Origin: Limnohabitans sp. INBF002
GTDB taxonomy: Bacteria > Pseudomonadota > Gammaproteobacteria > Burkholderiales > Burkholderiaceae_C
Direction of reading: 5' to 3'
Length of the DNA stretch: 64,000 nt
Assembly (NCBI RefSeq): GCF_027924905.1
Contig: NZ_AP027055.1
Coordinates: 992,001-1,056,000 of the forward strand
How positions within the stretch are numbered: the stretch's first letter is position 1; each line of letters starts with the position of its first letter. A model generated the notes under the pieces. That model saw only the letters and a program-made list of their open reading frames with translations. It did not search any database and was not told where the DNA came from. Of this stretch, positions 1-8,310 are shown piece by piece. The translations under genes were made by a program, and so were the position numbers.

Positions 1-21
1 TACTTTAGAAGAGTTACACAG

Positions 22-48
22 ATGCTTCCCTCGGAAGCATTTTTTTTT
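22..48 (+). terminator. Intrinsic terminator of an upstream gene
   Basis: A perfect 8-bp stem (ATGCTTCC, 22-29, with GGAAGCAT, 33-40) and a 3-base loop is followed directly by a run of eight or more T. This is a textbook rho-independent terminator for a plus-strand gene that ends before the window. On the other side lies the 3' end of the minus-strand LysR gene. Confidence 0.85.
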
Positions 49-73
49 GCCTATCAAAAGCTGCACCTGTTGG

Positions 74-967
74 TTAATGCATCACGCGCGCGCATAGGAT
101 CCGAATAAATTCTTGAACAACTAGACTGGGTTTGTCGGAGCTAGTGATTGCAAAGATTTCAGACTCCAATTGCTTTCCTTTGATTGGAACGAAAGCCACA
201 TCTGTTCTATTGTTTTTGGCTACTGTCTTGCCAACCAGCGTGATTCCAAGCCCAGCGGCAACCAGGCCCAATGCTGTTTGAATTTCTTTTGCTTCGTGGC
301 CTACGTTTGGTGTCGCGCCATGTTCTTGAAGATAGTTCAGCGATTGACTTGCAAATTTACTGAATGGGTCTTTGGGAAATGAGATGAACGGCAAGCAATC
401 TAGCTCGCTAGGTGCCACAGTTTTTTTCTTGGCTAGAGGGTGATTGATCGGAATGGCAGCCACTAATGGGTCTCGAATGAGAGGGATGTAGATCATGTCC
501 TTTTCTTTTTCATACTGACCTATTTGCCGTGAAATGCCGATATGAATAGTTCCCTTGCGGATATTTTCAGCCTGGTGCTCACTCAACATCTCATCAAGAT
601 CAATACGAATCTTGGGGAACTCCTCTCGCATCACTCGAACAGATTCGGGAATCAGCGAGTGCAGGGTAGATCGCACAAATCCAATGCTGAGCCAGCCATA
701 GTCACCAGAGGCTATTCCCTTGGCCTCGTTCTCCATTTGTCTGGCATTGGATAACAACGCCTTCGCCTTCGGGTAGATGTACTGCCCCAGCGTTGTCAGA
801 CTCATAGGTCGCGTGGATCTATCAAAAAGTTTGCCCCCTAAGGACTCCTCAAGGTTCGATAGCTGCATGCTGACCGCCGTTGCTGCAATGTGCAACTTTT
901 CCGCCGCCAAGTTTGCGCTTCCGGAATCAACGATCTGACAAAAAACTCTTAGGTGTTTTAAGTTCAT
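74..967 (-). CDS. LysR-family transcriptional regulator
   Basis: A 297-residue LysR-type regulator. The N-terminal winged helix-turn-helix covers about residues 1-60, with the recognition region near SANLAAEKLHIAATAVSMQL, and the periplasmic-binding-protein-like effector domain covers about 90-290. Length and layout are normal for the family. It is divergent from an RraA-type aldolase and a Bug receptor gene, with a 93-bp gap holding an AT-rich inverted repeat, so it most likely controls that pair in response to its substrate. The start is the first Met, MNLKHLRVF, a typical LysR opening. The effector is not predictable from sequence. Confidence 0.9.
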   Translation of the reverse strand: MNLKHLRVFCQIVDSGSANLAAEKLHIAATAVSMQLSNLEESLGGKLFDRSTRPMSLTTLGQYIYPKAKALLSNARQMENEAKGIASGDYGWLSIGFVRSTLHSLIPESVRVMREEFPKIRIDLDEMLSEHQAENIRKGTIHIGISRQIGQYEKEKDMIYIPLIRDPLVAAIPINHPLAKKKTVAPSELDCLPFISFPKDPFSKFASQSLNYLQEHGATPNVGHEAKEIQTALGLVAAGLGITLVGKTVAKNNRTDVAFVPIKGKQLESEIFAITSSDKPSLVVQEFIRILCARVMH

Positions 968-973
968 AAAAAA

Positions 974-989
974 TTGAACATATATTCAA
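974..989. promoter_or_regulatory. Candidate LysR operator
   Basis: TTGAA (974-978) and TTCAA (985-989) form a perfect inverted repeat with a 6-bp spacer, inside the AT-rich gap between the divergent LysR gene and the aldolase gene. It sits just upstream of the LysR start, as expected for an autoregulatory LysR site. Assignment to this regulator is inference. Confidence 0.45.
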
Positions 990-1060
990 AATATAGACAT
1001 TGATTTCAAATTATATGTATCTAAGAATTGGCCAAATTTTAAAAAAGAGGAGAAGTATTC

Positions 1061-1723
1061 ATGGGCAGTGGAATATCAATACACCCTTGCGCGCCAAGAG
1101 ATGATGCCGCTGTAGCAGCTTTGTCTGGACTGCCGTCCTCCGTTATCAGCGATGTGATGGGACGGTTGGTCGGTACAACGGGGCTGAGCCTGGTCAATCG
1201 AACCAACTTAACTGTTTGCGGAGTTGCTGTGACTGTCAAAGTAAGAGCAGGGGACAACCTGCTCATTCACAAGGCTTTGGATATGTTGCGCCCAGGTGAT
1301 GTCTTGGTCGTCGATGGAGAAGGCGATGTTTCTCGTGCATTAGTGGGCGAAATCATGATGACCTCCGCCATCGTTCAGGGCGCTATTGGGTTTGTCATCG
1401 ATGGAGCCGTTCGTGACTCTGAAGCGTTTGAGGAACACCCATTTCCTTGTTGGGCACGAGGCGTGAATTTGCGAGGCCCATACAAAGACGGCCCAGGCTC
1501 AATTAATTCGCCCGTCACTGTTGGCGGAATGAGGGTCAATCCTGGGGACATCATTGTTGGCGATGCTGATGGTGTTGTTGCCGTGCCTCCGACTGACGCG
1601 CTGTTGATTGGAAAAATGGCTCACGACAAAGTATTGGATGAGCAAAAAATGATTGCAGACATTAAGTCCGGGACCTATAGCTCGGCATGGGTAGATGCAC
1701 TGATTAAACAAAAAGGAGACTGA
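1061..1723 (+). CDS. RraA/HMG-aldolase-family protein (4-hydroxy-4-methyl-2-oxoglutarate / CHA aldolase-like)
   Basis: A 220-residue protein of the RraA-like class II pyruvate aldolase family. These enzymes are metal-dependent and cleave 4-hydroxy-2-oxo acids such as HMG or 4-carboxy-4-hydroxy-2-oxoadipate to pyruvate plus a keto acid. The family signature GAIGFVIDGAVRD is visible, with the substrate-binding Arg and metal-binding Asp at residues 118-119. GAGGAG (1047-1052) lies 8 bp before the ATG. A Bug-type receptor follows after one base, and a divergent LysR lies upstream. It is a distant paralogue of pmdF at 6609. The real substrate is unknown; regulator-of-RNase-E activity is less likely in this context. 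Confidence 0.8.
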   Translation: MGSGISIHPCAPRDDAAVAALSGLPSSVISDVMGRLVGTTGLSLVNRTNLTVCGVAVTVKVRAGDNLLIHKALDMLRPGDVLVVDGEGDVSRALVGEIMMTSAIVQGAIGFVIDGAVRDSEAFEEHPFPCWARGVNLRGPYKDGPGSINSPVTVGGMRVNPGDIIVGDADGVVAVPPTDALLIGKMAHDKVLDEQKMIADIKSGTYSSAWVDALIKQKGD

Positions 1724-1724
1724 G

Positions 1725-2708
1725 ATGACATTGAAATTTATTTCCCAAATCGTTAAGAAGCAAGCGTGCTCTATTCTTTGTGTAGGACTCTCTTGCGTAG
1801 CCGTGAGCGCTTGGGCTGCTTATCCCGACAAGCCGATCAAAATTATTGTTCCGTGGGCAACGGGTGGGGCGACTGATCAGGTTGGACGTTTGATCGCTCA
1901 ACCCCTTTCGCAAGCGCTGGGCGTCCCCGTGGTTGTGGAAAACAAGGCAGGTGCTGGTGGTGTGATTGGCACTCAGTTGTTTGTAAAAGAAAAAGCGGAC
2001 GGCTATACGTTGTTGCTTGCAACCAGCTCCACAAATGCCGCTGCTCCGTATCTTTATTCAAAACTTGGTTTTGATCCGGTGACTGATTTCACACCTGTGG
2101 TTTCGCTGTGTTCCATCCCGAACGTGATGGTGGTGCCAACTAAGTCGCCTTGGAACTCACTCAAGGACATCGTGGATGCGTCTACAAAATCACCCGGTAA
2201 CTACACCTATGGTTCCGCTGGGATCGGAGGGTCGCAACACTTGGCGGGTGCTCAATTTAAAACAACAGCGAACATTGATATACGCCATGTGCCCTACAAA
2301 GGGAGTGGGCCTGCTGCTCAGGACTTGGTCGCTGGTCACATCGACATGATGATTGATACGGGATCACTCGGTAGCATCAAAGGTGGATTGTTGCGACCTA
2401 TTGCAGTTGCTTCATCCAAGCGACTTTCAGTTCTGCCGAATGTGCCAACATTCAATGAGGCTGGCGTGCCAATGGTCGCCTCTGCTTGGTATGGGATTGT
2501 TCTTCCAGCAGGAGCCTCAGCCGAAGTGGTGAATCGACTCAATGCTGAAATCAATAAGATTCTGAAATCTAAAGAAGTCAGCAACAAGCTGGTTGATATG
2601 GGGGCTGAAGTGATGGGTGGTACATCGGCTGAATTCGTCAAATTTACCAGCTCTGAGTTGAAGCGTTACGAAGCGATCGTCAAAAACTCTGGCGCTCCCA
2701 AAGAGTGA
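1725..2708 (+). CDS. Bug-family tripartite tricarboxylate transporter substrate-binding protein
   Basis: A 327-residue periplasmic receptor of the Bug/TctC family. The signal peptide covers about residues 1-31, with cleavage after AWA. It continues with the family-typical YPDKPIKIIVPWATGGATD, and VVENKAGAGG and later PYKGSGPAAQDLVAGHIDMM are also diagnostic. AAGGAG stands just before the start, and the gene begins one base after the aldolase stop, so the two are co-transcribed. No TctA/TctB membrane subunits are nearby; in Burkholderiales such receptors are commonly orphans. The ligand is probably an organic acid related to the aldolase substrate, which is inference. Confidence 0.92.
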   Translation: MTLKFISQIVKKQACSILCVGLSCVAVSAWAAYPDKPIKIIVPWATGGATDQVGRLIAQPLSQALGVPVVVENKAGAGGVIGTQLFVKEKADGYTLLLATSSTNAAAPYLYSKLGFDPVTDFTPVVSLCSIPNVMVVPTKSPWNSLKDIVDASTKSPGNYTYGSAGIGGSQHLAGAQFKTTANIDIRHVPYKGSGPAAQDLVAGHIDMMIDTGSLGSIKGGLLRPIAVASSKRLSVLPNVPTFNEAGVPMVASAWYGIVLPAGASAEVVNRLNAEINKILKSKEVSNKLVDMGAEVMGGTSAEFVKFTSSELKRYEAIVKNSGAPKE

Positions 2709-2768
2709 TTCATCAAGTCCCTTTGACTTTTCTACGCCACTTTCTTTCCCCCTTGTATTTTTGCTGAA

Positions 2769-2800
2769 CACGCCCATTTAGGTGTCATGTGGGCGTGCTT
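2769..2800 (+). terminator. Weak terminator-like hairpin after the Bug gene
   Basis: CACGCCCA (2769-2776) pairs perfectly with TGGGCGTG (2790-2797) across a 13-base loop, about 60 bp past the Bug stop codon. Only a short T run follows (CTTTG), so termination efficiency is doubtful. Confidence 0.4.
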
Positions 2801-2877
2801 TGCGAAGCCGTTACATCGGTGCTGCACAATGCAACGCCGCTGAAGTGTTCAGATTGGATTGAAAGGTAGTCAAACCC

Positions 2878-3771
2878 ATGTTTTCTCGATTGTTGAAATC
2901 TGTTGTTGCGGGGGCATTGGTGCTCAGTGCCACGCTTGCCTTGGCGCTGCCCACCCCCAAAGACATTGAGGCTGCGGTGGCTGCTGGCCACTACACGCAA
3001 GCCGAAACCATGCTGCGTGAGGTGCTGCAAGACAAACCGCAAAGCGCCAAAGCGCATTACGAATTAGGCCAAGTGTTGGCCCACGAACAGCGCTACAAAG
3101 ATGCGCAAACCGAGTTGCAAAAAGCCAAGGACATCGATCCGTCTTTGAAGTTCGCGACCAGTCCCGAAAAATTCAACACGGTGTTCACCAAAGTGAGTGA
3201 GTTGGCCGCTGCGCCATCGTCTTCTGTGGTGATGGCGCCTTCAGTTGCACCCGGCACGCACGCTGCCACTCAAGCTGCACCCGCACCCAGTAGCGGCGGT
3301 TCATCGCTGACTTATGTGTGGCTGGCCATTGCGGGCTTGGTTGTGGTGGGCTTGTGGCTGCGTCGTTCTGCGGCTGCCAACGCCAACACGGCCAGCTATG
3401 CGCCTGTGGCCACCCCTATGGGCACGCCACCCGCACCGCGCGGTTTTGGCGCTCAGTTCACACCCAATGCGCCACAAGGTGGCTATGCCCCTCAAGGTTA
3501 TGCACAACCCACGGGTGGTGGCTCGACCATGACCGGCGCCGTGGTGGGCGGTTTGGCTGGCGTGGCGGCGGGTTACGCTTTGTCCAAAGCCTTAGAAGGT
3601 GACCACCACACCTCCGCCCCATCTTCTGCGGGCGCATCGTCTTCCTCCGGTAACGGTGGTTACGTGCCGTTTGACACACCTGTCCAGCCCGACCTGGGCG
3701 CTTTCGATGCAGGCTCCGGCAGCGATTGGGACAGTGCCGACTCCGGAGGCGGCAGCGACGACAGCTGGTAA
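2878..3771 (+). CDS. TPR-repeat membrane protein with glycine zipper and acidic Ser/Gly tail
   Basis: A 297-residue protein I do not recognise as a named family. A signal peptide covers about 1-24. TPR-like helices run about 30-90 (AHYELGQVLAHEQRYKDAQTEL). An Ala/Pro/Ser linker leads to a transmembrane helix at about 145-161. A Pro/Gly/Gln-rich stretch follows, then a glycine-zipper segment at about 220-236 (GAVVGGLAGVAAGYAL), and finally an acidic tail ending SGGGSDDSW. The architecture suggests a membrane-anchored envelope protein that assembles with partners through the TPR. It lies alone between the Bug unit and a convergent LysR gene only 7 bp away. Function is unknown. Confidence 0.75.
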   Translation: MFSRLLKSVVAGALVLSATLALALPTPKDIEAAVAAGHYTQAETMLREVLQDKPQSAKAHYELGQVLAHEQRYKDAQTELQKAKDIDPSLKFATSPEKFNTVFTKVSELAAAPSSSVVMAPSVAPGTHAATQAAPAPSSGGSSLTYVWLAIAGLVVVGLWLRRSAAANANTASYAPVATPMGTPPAPRGFGAQFTPNAPQGGYAPQGYAQPTGGGSTMTGAVVGGLAGVAAGYALSKALEGDHHTSAPSSAGASSSSGNGGYVPFDTPVQPDLGAFDAGSGSDWDSADSGGGSDDSW

Positions 3772-3778
3772 GCGCTGT

Positions 3779-4699
3779 TTAGCCGTTGGCTTGCAGCGCT
3801 TGAGACACCACCTCGTTGGTGAGCTGCATGGCTGCTTTGTGCGTCGCCGTCATCGGGCGGCGCGCTGACCACACCAGCATCAACTGACTCATCAACTTAG
3901 GCTTCTCTACGCGATGCGTGGTGAAGTCTTTCGGCTTTGCAAAGTTCCTCAGGGTGTAGGCGGGCAGCACGGCATAGCCCAAGCCTTCTTTGACCAATTC
4001 CAAAATCGCATTCAAGCCATCAATTTCCAGCACGATGTTGGGCTTGCAGTTGATGCGCAGCATTTCGGTGTCAATCAACAAGCGAAACGCATTGGGACGA
4101 CTGGGCACGATCAGGGGCAATTTGGCCAAGTCGGCCAGTTGCACCACGTCTTTGAGTTGGGTGTCGGGTGTGAGCGGCTGACTTTTTTTGCCCGCAATCA
4201 AAATCAAGGTGTCTTCGTGCAGCACCGTCATTTCCAAATCGGGGGAGGGCGGTGGGTTGTAGAGCACCGCCATGTCTAGGCGTCCAGCGCGCAAGCTCTC
4301 CACCATCAACACCGAGAAACCTTCGGTCAACGACAGTTGTGCGTGGGGCAAGGCTTGGCGAAACGACATGGTCAGCGGCACCGTCACCAGCTTGGACAGG
4401 CTAGGGGGCAAACCAATCGACACACGCCCCGCCAGTGCGCCGCGCACCGAGCCCAGCTCTTCTTGCGCCACGGCCACTTGGTGCAAGATGCCGCGCCCGT
4501 GTTCCAACATCACCAGGCCAGCTTCGGTCACGGTCACGCCGCGGCCATTGCGCATCAGTAAGTTCTGGTGCAATTCCACTTCAAGCTGGCGCACATGGCG
4601 GCTCAGCAGAGGTTGGGGGATGCTTAAAGCCAGTGCTGCTTTGGTGAAACTGCCCAGCTCTGCGACGCGTACAAATGATTCGATTTGTTTGAGTTCCAT
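3779..4699 (-). CDS. LysR-family regulator, probable regulator of the protocatechuate 4,5-cleavage operon
   Basis: A 306-residue LysR-type regulator with an N-terminal winged HTH (MELKQIESFVRVAELGSFTK, recognition region about residues 17-36) and a C-terminal effector-binding domain. It is transcribed divergently from the ModA-like/pmd operon, with a 106-bp gap. By position it is the natural regulator of that operon, as LysR-type regulators control the equivalent lig/pmd genes in other bacteria. The effector is likely protocatechuate or a ring-cleavage intermediate; this is inference. Confidence 0.88.
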   Translation of the reverse strand: MELKQIESFVRVAELGSFTKAALALSIPQPLLSRHVRQLEVELHQNLLMRNGRGVTVTEAGLVMLEHGRGILHQVAVAQEELGSVRGALAGRVSIGLPPSLSKLVTVPLTMSFRQALPHAQLSLTEGFSVLMVESLRAGRLDMAVLYNPPPSPDLEMTVLHEDTLILIAGKKSQPLTPDTQLKDVVQLADLAKLPLIVPSRPNAFRLLIDTEMLRINCKPNIVLEIDGLNAILELVKEGLGYAVLPAYTLRNFAKPKDFTTHRVEKPKLMSQLMLVWSARRPMTATHKAAMQLTNEVVSQALQANG

Positions 4700-4715
4700 G
4701 GCGTTCTCTATTTTG

Positions 4716-4736
4716 AATAACCAATTGTCCGTTATT
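4716..4736. promoter_or_regulatory. Candidate LysR operator upstream of the pmd operon
   Basis: AATAAC (4716-4721) and GTTATT (4731-4736) form a perfect 6-bp inverted repeat with a 9-bp spacer, centred at 4726. It lies between the LysR start and the operon's candidate -10 element, as expected for a LysR recognition site. No footprint is implied. Confidence 0.45.
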
Positions 4737-4792
4737 TAAAAACGTTATAGCAGCTAGTTCCTCATTTGAGGCCCATTTCTGGGGTAAATCTC

Positions 4793-4806
4793 TAGAATCA
4801 CGCCCA
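4793..4806 (+). promoter_or_regulatory. Candidate -10 element giving a leaderless start of the pmd operon
   Basis: TAGAAT (4793-4798) resembles a sigma-70 -10 box and ends 7 bp before the A of the ATG at 4806. Transcription from it would start at or next to that ATG. No Shine-Dalgarno sequence precedes the ATG. No good -35 is seen at the right distance (the nearest, TTGAGG at 4766, is 21 bp away), which fits an activator-dependent promoter. Confidence 0.4.
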
Positions 4807-5522
4807 TGCAAACCCCATCTTCATCTCTTGTTCTGCGCGGTATTTCATCCATGGCCACCAAGGCTTTGCTGGCCGATTTGACGCAGGCGTACCAGGCGCA
4901 AACGCGTGTGTCTGTGCAGATCGAATCTGTGGGTGGTGTGGATGCCGCCAAACGCGTGCAAGCGGGTGAGGCCTTTGACATGGTGCTCTTGGCTTCAGAC
5001 GCGATTGAACGTTTGATCGCGTCGGGCCATGTGCAAACCGGTTCGCGCAGCGACTGGGTGCGTTCACCCGTGGCGGTGGCGGTGCAGGCCGGTGCAGCAC
5101 GCCCCGACCTGAGCAACGAAGCTGCCGTGAAAGCGGCTGTGTTGGCCAGCCCCACACTGAGCTACTCCACCGGCCCAAGCGGCGTGTACCTTGAGAAATT
5201 GTTCACACGCTGGGGTATCGCTGATGAGGTGAAAGCCCGCATCGTGGTGCCGCCACCTGGCACACCTGTGGGCGCTTTGGTGGCCAATGGCAAAGCTGCT
5301 TTGGGCTTTCAACAGTTGAGCGAACTCATTGCCTTGCCCGGCATTGATGTGTTGGGCACTTTGCCTGCAGATGTGGCGTTCATCACCACGTTCTCGTCGG
5401 GCATTCCTTCAGTCATTGCCAACGACGCGGCTCGCGTGGCGGCAGTGCAATCGTTTTTACAGTTCTTGGCTTCGGCTGACGTGGAAGACGTCAAGCGCAA
5501 GCAAGGCATGAACTGGCTTTAA
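4806..5522 (+). CDS. ModA-like solute-binding-fold protein without signal peptide
   Basis: A 238-residue protein with the fold of molybdate/sulfate-type periplasmic binding proteins. The first strand is LVLRGISSMATKALLADL; SVGGVDAAKRVQAGEAFDMVLLASDAIERL and STGPSGVYLEKLFTRWGI are family-typical. It has no signal peptide, because the first beta strand begins within ten residues of the only plausible start, so it should be cytoplasmic. It is the first gene of the pmd operon, 30 bp before pmdE, where Comamonas and Sphingobium carry isomerase/tautomerase or transporter genes. It is unlikely to bind molybdate for transport. A role as a cytoplasmic ligand binder or an oxalomesaconate-processing protein is speculative. 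Confidence 0.7.
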   Translation: MQTPSSSLVLRGISSMATKALLADLTQAYQAQTRVSVQIESVGGVDAAKRVQAGEAFDMVLLASDAIERLIASGHVQTGSRSDWVRSPVAVAVQAGAARPDLSNEAAVKAAVLASPTLSYSTGPSGVYLEKLFTRWGIADEVKARIVVPPPGTPVGALVANGKAALGFQQLSELIALPGIDVLGTLPADVAFITTFSSGIPSVIANDAARVAAVQSFLQFLASADVEDVKRKQGMNWL

Positions 5523-5552
5523 TTTTTAAATTTCATTCTGTAAGGGGTATTC

Positions 5553-6587
5553 ATGTCTCTCATCATCGACGTCCACGGTCACTACACCACAGCGCCTAAG
5601 GCTTTGGAAGAATGGCGCAATCGCCAAATCGCCGGCATCAAAGACCCCGCGTCTATGCCCAAAGTGTCTGAGCTCAAAATCAGCGATGACGAGCTGCGCG
5701 AAACCATCGAGACCAACCAACTCGCCAAGATGAAAGAGCGTGGCTCTGACATCACCATCTTCAGCCCACGTGCCAGCTTCATGGCGCATCACATTGGCGA
5801 TTTCCAAGTGTCATCCACTTGGGCCGCCATCTGTAACGAGCTGTGCTTCCGCGTGTCTGAGCTGTTCCCCAACAACTTCGTGCCTGCGGCCATGCTGCCC
5901 CAGTCACCCGGTGTGGACCCCGCCACGTGCATTCCTGAATTGGTGAAGTGCGTGGAGCAATACGGCAACGTTGGCATCAACCTGAACCCCGATCCATCGG
6001 GTGGTCACTGGACATCGCCTTCGCTGGCCGACAAGTCGTGGTACCCCATTTACGAAAAAATGGTCGAGTACGACATCCCCGCCATGATTCACGTGTCCAC
6101 CAGCTGCAACGGCTGCTTCCACACCACGGGCGCGCATTACTTGAACGCCGACACCACCGCCTTCATGCAGTGCTTGACCTCTGACTTGTTCAAAGACTTC
6201 CCCACCTTGAAGTTCTTGATTCCTCATGGCGGCGGCGCTGTGCCTTACCACTGGGGCCGTTTCCGTGGCTTGGCGCAAGAGCTCAAAAAGCCTTTGCTCA
6301 CTGAGCACTTGATGAACAACATTTACTTCGACACCTGCGTGTACCACCAGCCAGGCATCGACTTGTTGACCAAAGTGATTCCGGTCAAGAACATCATGTT
6401 CGCGTCCGAGATGATTGGCGCAGTGCGCGGCATCGACCCCGAAACTGGTCACTACTACGACGACACCAAGCGCTACATCGAGTCCACACTCAACCTCAAT
6501 GCTGACGAACGCCATCAGGTGTACGAGGGCAACGCACGTCGTGTGTTCTCACGCTTGGACACCAAGCTGAAGTCGCAAGGCCGTTAA
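5553..6587 (+). CDS. pmdE: 4-oxalomesaconate hydratase (LigJ/PmdE type)
   Basis: A 344-residue amidohydrolase-superfamily protein closely resembling LigJ, which hydrates 4-oxalomesaconate to 4-carboxy-4-hydroxy-2-oxoadipate in the protocatechuate 4,5-cleavage pathway. Visible features are the metal-binding HGH at residues 8-10, the MTIFSPRAS-like segment DITIFSPRASFM, NLNPDPSGGHW, MIHVS, IPHGGGAVPYHWGRFRGL, YFDTCVYHQPGI and GAVRGIDPETGHYYDDTKRY. Length matches the family (about 340). The gene lies between the ModA-like gene and pmdF, the order E-F found in Comamonas. The product acts in the cytoplasm. Confidence 0.93.
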   Translation: MSLIIDVHGHYTTAPKALEEWRNRQIAGIKDPASMPKVSELKISDDELRETIETNQLAKMKERGSDITIFSPRASFMAHHIGDFQVSSTWAAICNELCFRVSELFPNNFVPAAMLPQSPGVDPATCIPELVKCVEQYGNVGINLNPDPSGGHWTSPSLADKSWYPIYEKMVEYDIPAMIHVSTSCNGCFHTTGAHYLNADTTAFMQCLTSDLFKDFPTLKFLIPHGGGAVPYHWGRFRGLAQELKKPLLTEHLMNNIYFDTCVYHQPGIDLLTKVIPVKNIMFASEMIGAVRGIDPETGHYYDDTKRYIESTLNLNADERHQVYEGNARRVFSRLDTKLKSQGR

Positions 6588-6608
6588 TCCATTCTCAGGA
6601 GATTTCTT

Positions 6609-7292
6609 ATGTATGAACTCGGCGTTGTGTATCGCAACATCAAACGCGCAGACCGCGCAGCAGCAGACGGCTTGGCCGCTTTGGGCTCCGCCACTGTGCA
6701 TGAAGCCATGGGCCGCGTGGGTTTGCTCAAGCCCTATATGCGCCCCATCTTCCCAGGCGCGCAAGTGTCGGGCACCGCGGTGACCGTGCTCTTGCACCCC
6801 GGTGACAACTGGATGATGCATGTGGCTGCTGAACAAATTCAACCCGGTGACATCGTGGTGGCTGCCATCACCGCAGAGTGCACCGACGGTTACTTTGGTG
6901 ATTTGTTGGCCACGTCTTTCCAAGCACGCGGCGCGCGCGCCCTCATCATCGATGCTGGTGTGCGCGATGTGAAAGAGCTGCAAAAGATGAACTTCCCCGT
7001 GTGGAGCAAAGCCATCAGCAGCAAAGGCACCATCAAGGCGACCATCGGCTCCGTCAACATCCCCGTGGTGTGTGCGGGCATGTTGGTCACGCCCGGTGAC
7101 GTGATCGTGGCGGACGACGACGGTGTGGTGTGCGTGCCTGCTGCACGTGCTGCAGAAACTTTGGCTGCTGCGCAAAAACGTGAAAGCTTTGAAGGCGAAA
7201 AGCGTGAGAAGTTGGCTTCTGGTGTTTTGGGCCTGGATATGTACAAAATGCGTGAGCCCTTGGCTGCTGCGGGCTTAAAGTACATCGATTAA
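6609..7292 (+). CDS. pmdF: 4-carboxy-4-hydroxy-2-oxoadipate aldolase (LigK/PmdF type)
   Basis: A 227-residue RraA-fold class II aldolase that cleaves 4-carboxy-4-hydroxy-2-oxoadipate to pyruvate and oxaloacetate, the last step of protocatechuate 4,5-cleavage. The signature [13 protein letters not shown] is present, with Arg119 and Asp120 as the expected substrate- and metal-binding residues; [20 protein letters not shown] is also typical. CAGGAG precedes the ATG at suitable spacing. It directly follows pmdE (21 bp), and its stop overlaps a possible upstream ATG of the next gene (TAATG). Length is normal. The paralogue at 1061 lacks pathway neighbours. Confidence 0.93.
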   Translation: MYELGVVYRNIKRADRAAADGLAALGSATVHEAMGRVGLLKPYMRPIFPGAQVSGTAVTVLLHPGDNWMMHVAAEQIQPGDIVVAAITAECTDGYFGDLLATSFQARGARALIIDAGVRDVKELQKMNFPVWSKAISSKGTIKATIGSVNIPVVCAGMLVTPGDVIVADDDGVVCVPAARAAETLAAAQKRESFEGEKREKLASGVLGLDMYKMREPLAAAGLKYID

Positions 7293-7318
7293 TGTCGATC
7301 ACTTTGAAGGCTTTGTTC

Positions 7319-8305
7319 ATGACTCACCCCTCTAAACGCCAGCTGCTCGTCGCAGCGGCGTTGGGTGCTTTGGCGTTGTGCGGACTGTCCGCGCACGCCC
7401 AAGACTTCCCCACCAAACCTGTGCGCATCCTCACGCCGTTTCCCGTGGGGAGCGGCCCTGAGGGCGTGTTGCGTTTGGTGGCGGACAAGTTGTCACGCAC
7501 CTGGGGCAAGCCTGTGGTGGTGGAGAACAAGCCCGGTGGCAATGGCTTCATCGCCATTGACACCTTCAAACGTGGCGCCACCGATGGCCATGATTTGATT
7601 CAGCTCGACAGCGTGCATTTGTCTGCCTACCCGCATCTGTTTAAAAAGCTGCCTTATGACATCAAGGCCGATTTCGAGCCATTGGCGCCGTTGTTCAAAA
7701 CCTACTTTTTTGTCACCGTCGCCACCGACAGCAAATACAAAAAAGTATCTGACCTGATTGCCGATGCCAAAGCGCATCCCGGCAAGCTGAACTACGGTTC
7801 TTGGTCTGTGGGCAACCCTGTGCATCTAGGCTCGGCTTTGTTTGAGTCGGTCACAGGCACCGACATGCAGCACGTTATTTACAAAGAAACCAGCATGCTC
7901 TACAGCGGCGTGGCCAATGGCGAACTGTCATTCGCCTTGGGCTCCAATGCCACAGCAGGTGCGATGTACCGCGCAGGCAAGTTGCAATATTTGGCCGTGG
8001 CTGCACCCAAGCGCGTGAGCGCGTTTCCGAATGTGCCCACCATCGGTGAATCAGGTGGCCCCGCAGGTTTTGAAGTGAGTGGCTGGACCACCATTGCTGC
8101 ACCGCGCGGATTACCCAAAGCCGTCACAGACAAAATTCAACGTGACATCGAAAAAGCCTTGGCCGAACCCGATGTGCGCGAAAAATTTGCCTCGTTTGCC
8201 TACGAGCCTTTCACGCTGAACCGCGAACAGTTGAATGCCTACATTCAGGCCGAGTCAACGCGCTTTGGCGGCACCATCAAAAAAGCCCAAGTGTCTTTGG
8301 ATTGA
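7319..8305 (+). CDS. Bug-family substrate-binding protein in the pmd operon (first copy)
   Basis: A 328-residue Bug/TctC-type periplasmic receptor. The chosen ATG at 7319 has GAAGG 8 bp upstream and opens a clean signal peptide (MTHPSKRQLLVAAALGALAL, cleavage after AHA). An ATG at 7292 overlapping the pmdF stop would add nine residues. Family marks are FPTKPVRILTPFPVGSGPEG and VVENKPGGNG. The segment after the first strand lacks the usual GGxxD form (VGSGPEGVLR), which may change ligand choice. It sits between pmdF and pmdD with a second Bug gene, so the ligand is probably a dicarboxylic or aromatic acid fed into this pathway (inference). Confidence 0.9.
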   Translation: MTHPSKRQLLVAAALGALALCGLSAHAQDFPTKPVRILTPFPVGSGPEGVLRLVADKLSRTWGKPVVVENKPGGNGFIAIDTFKRGATDGHDLIQLDSVHLSAYPHLFKKLPYDIKADFEPLAPLFKTYFFVTVATDSKYKKVSDLIADAKAHPGKLNYGSWSVGNPVHLGSALFESVTGTDMQHVIYKETSMLYSGVANGELSFALGSNATAGAMYRAGKLQYLAVAAPKRVSAFPNVPTIGESGGPAGFEVSGWTTIAAPRGLPKAVTDKIQRDIEKALAEPDVREKFASFAYEPFTLNREQLNAYIQAESTRFGGTIKKAQVSLD

Positions 8306-8310
8306 ATGTC

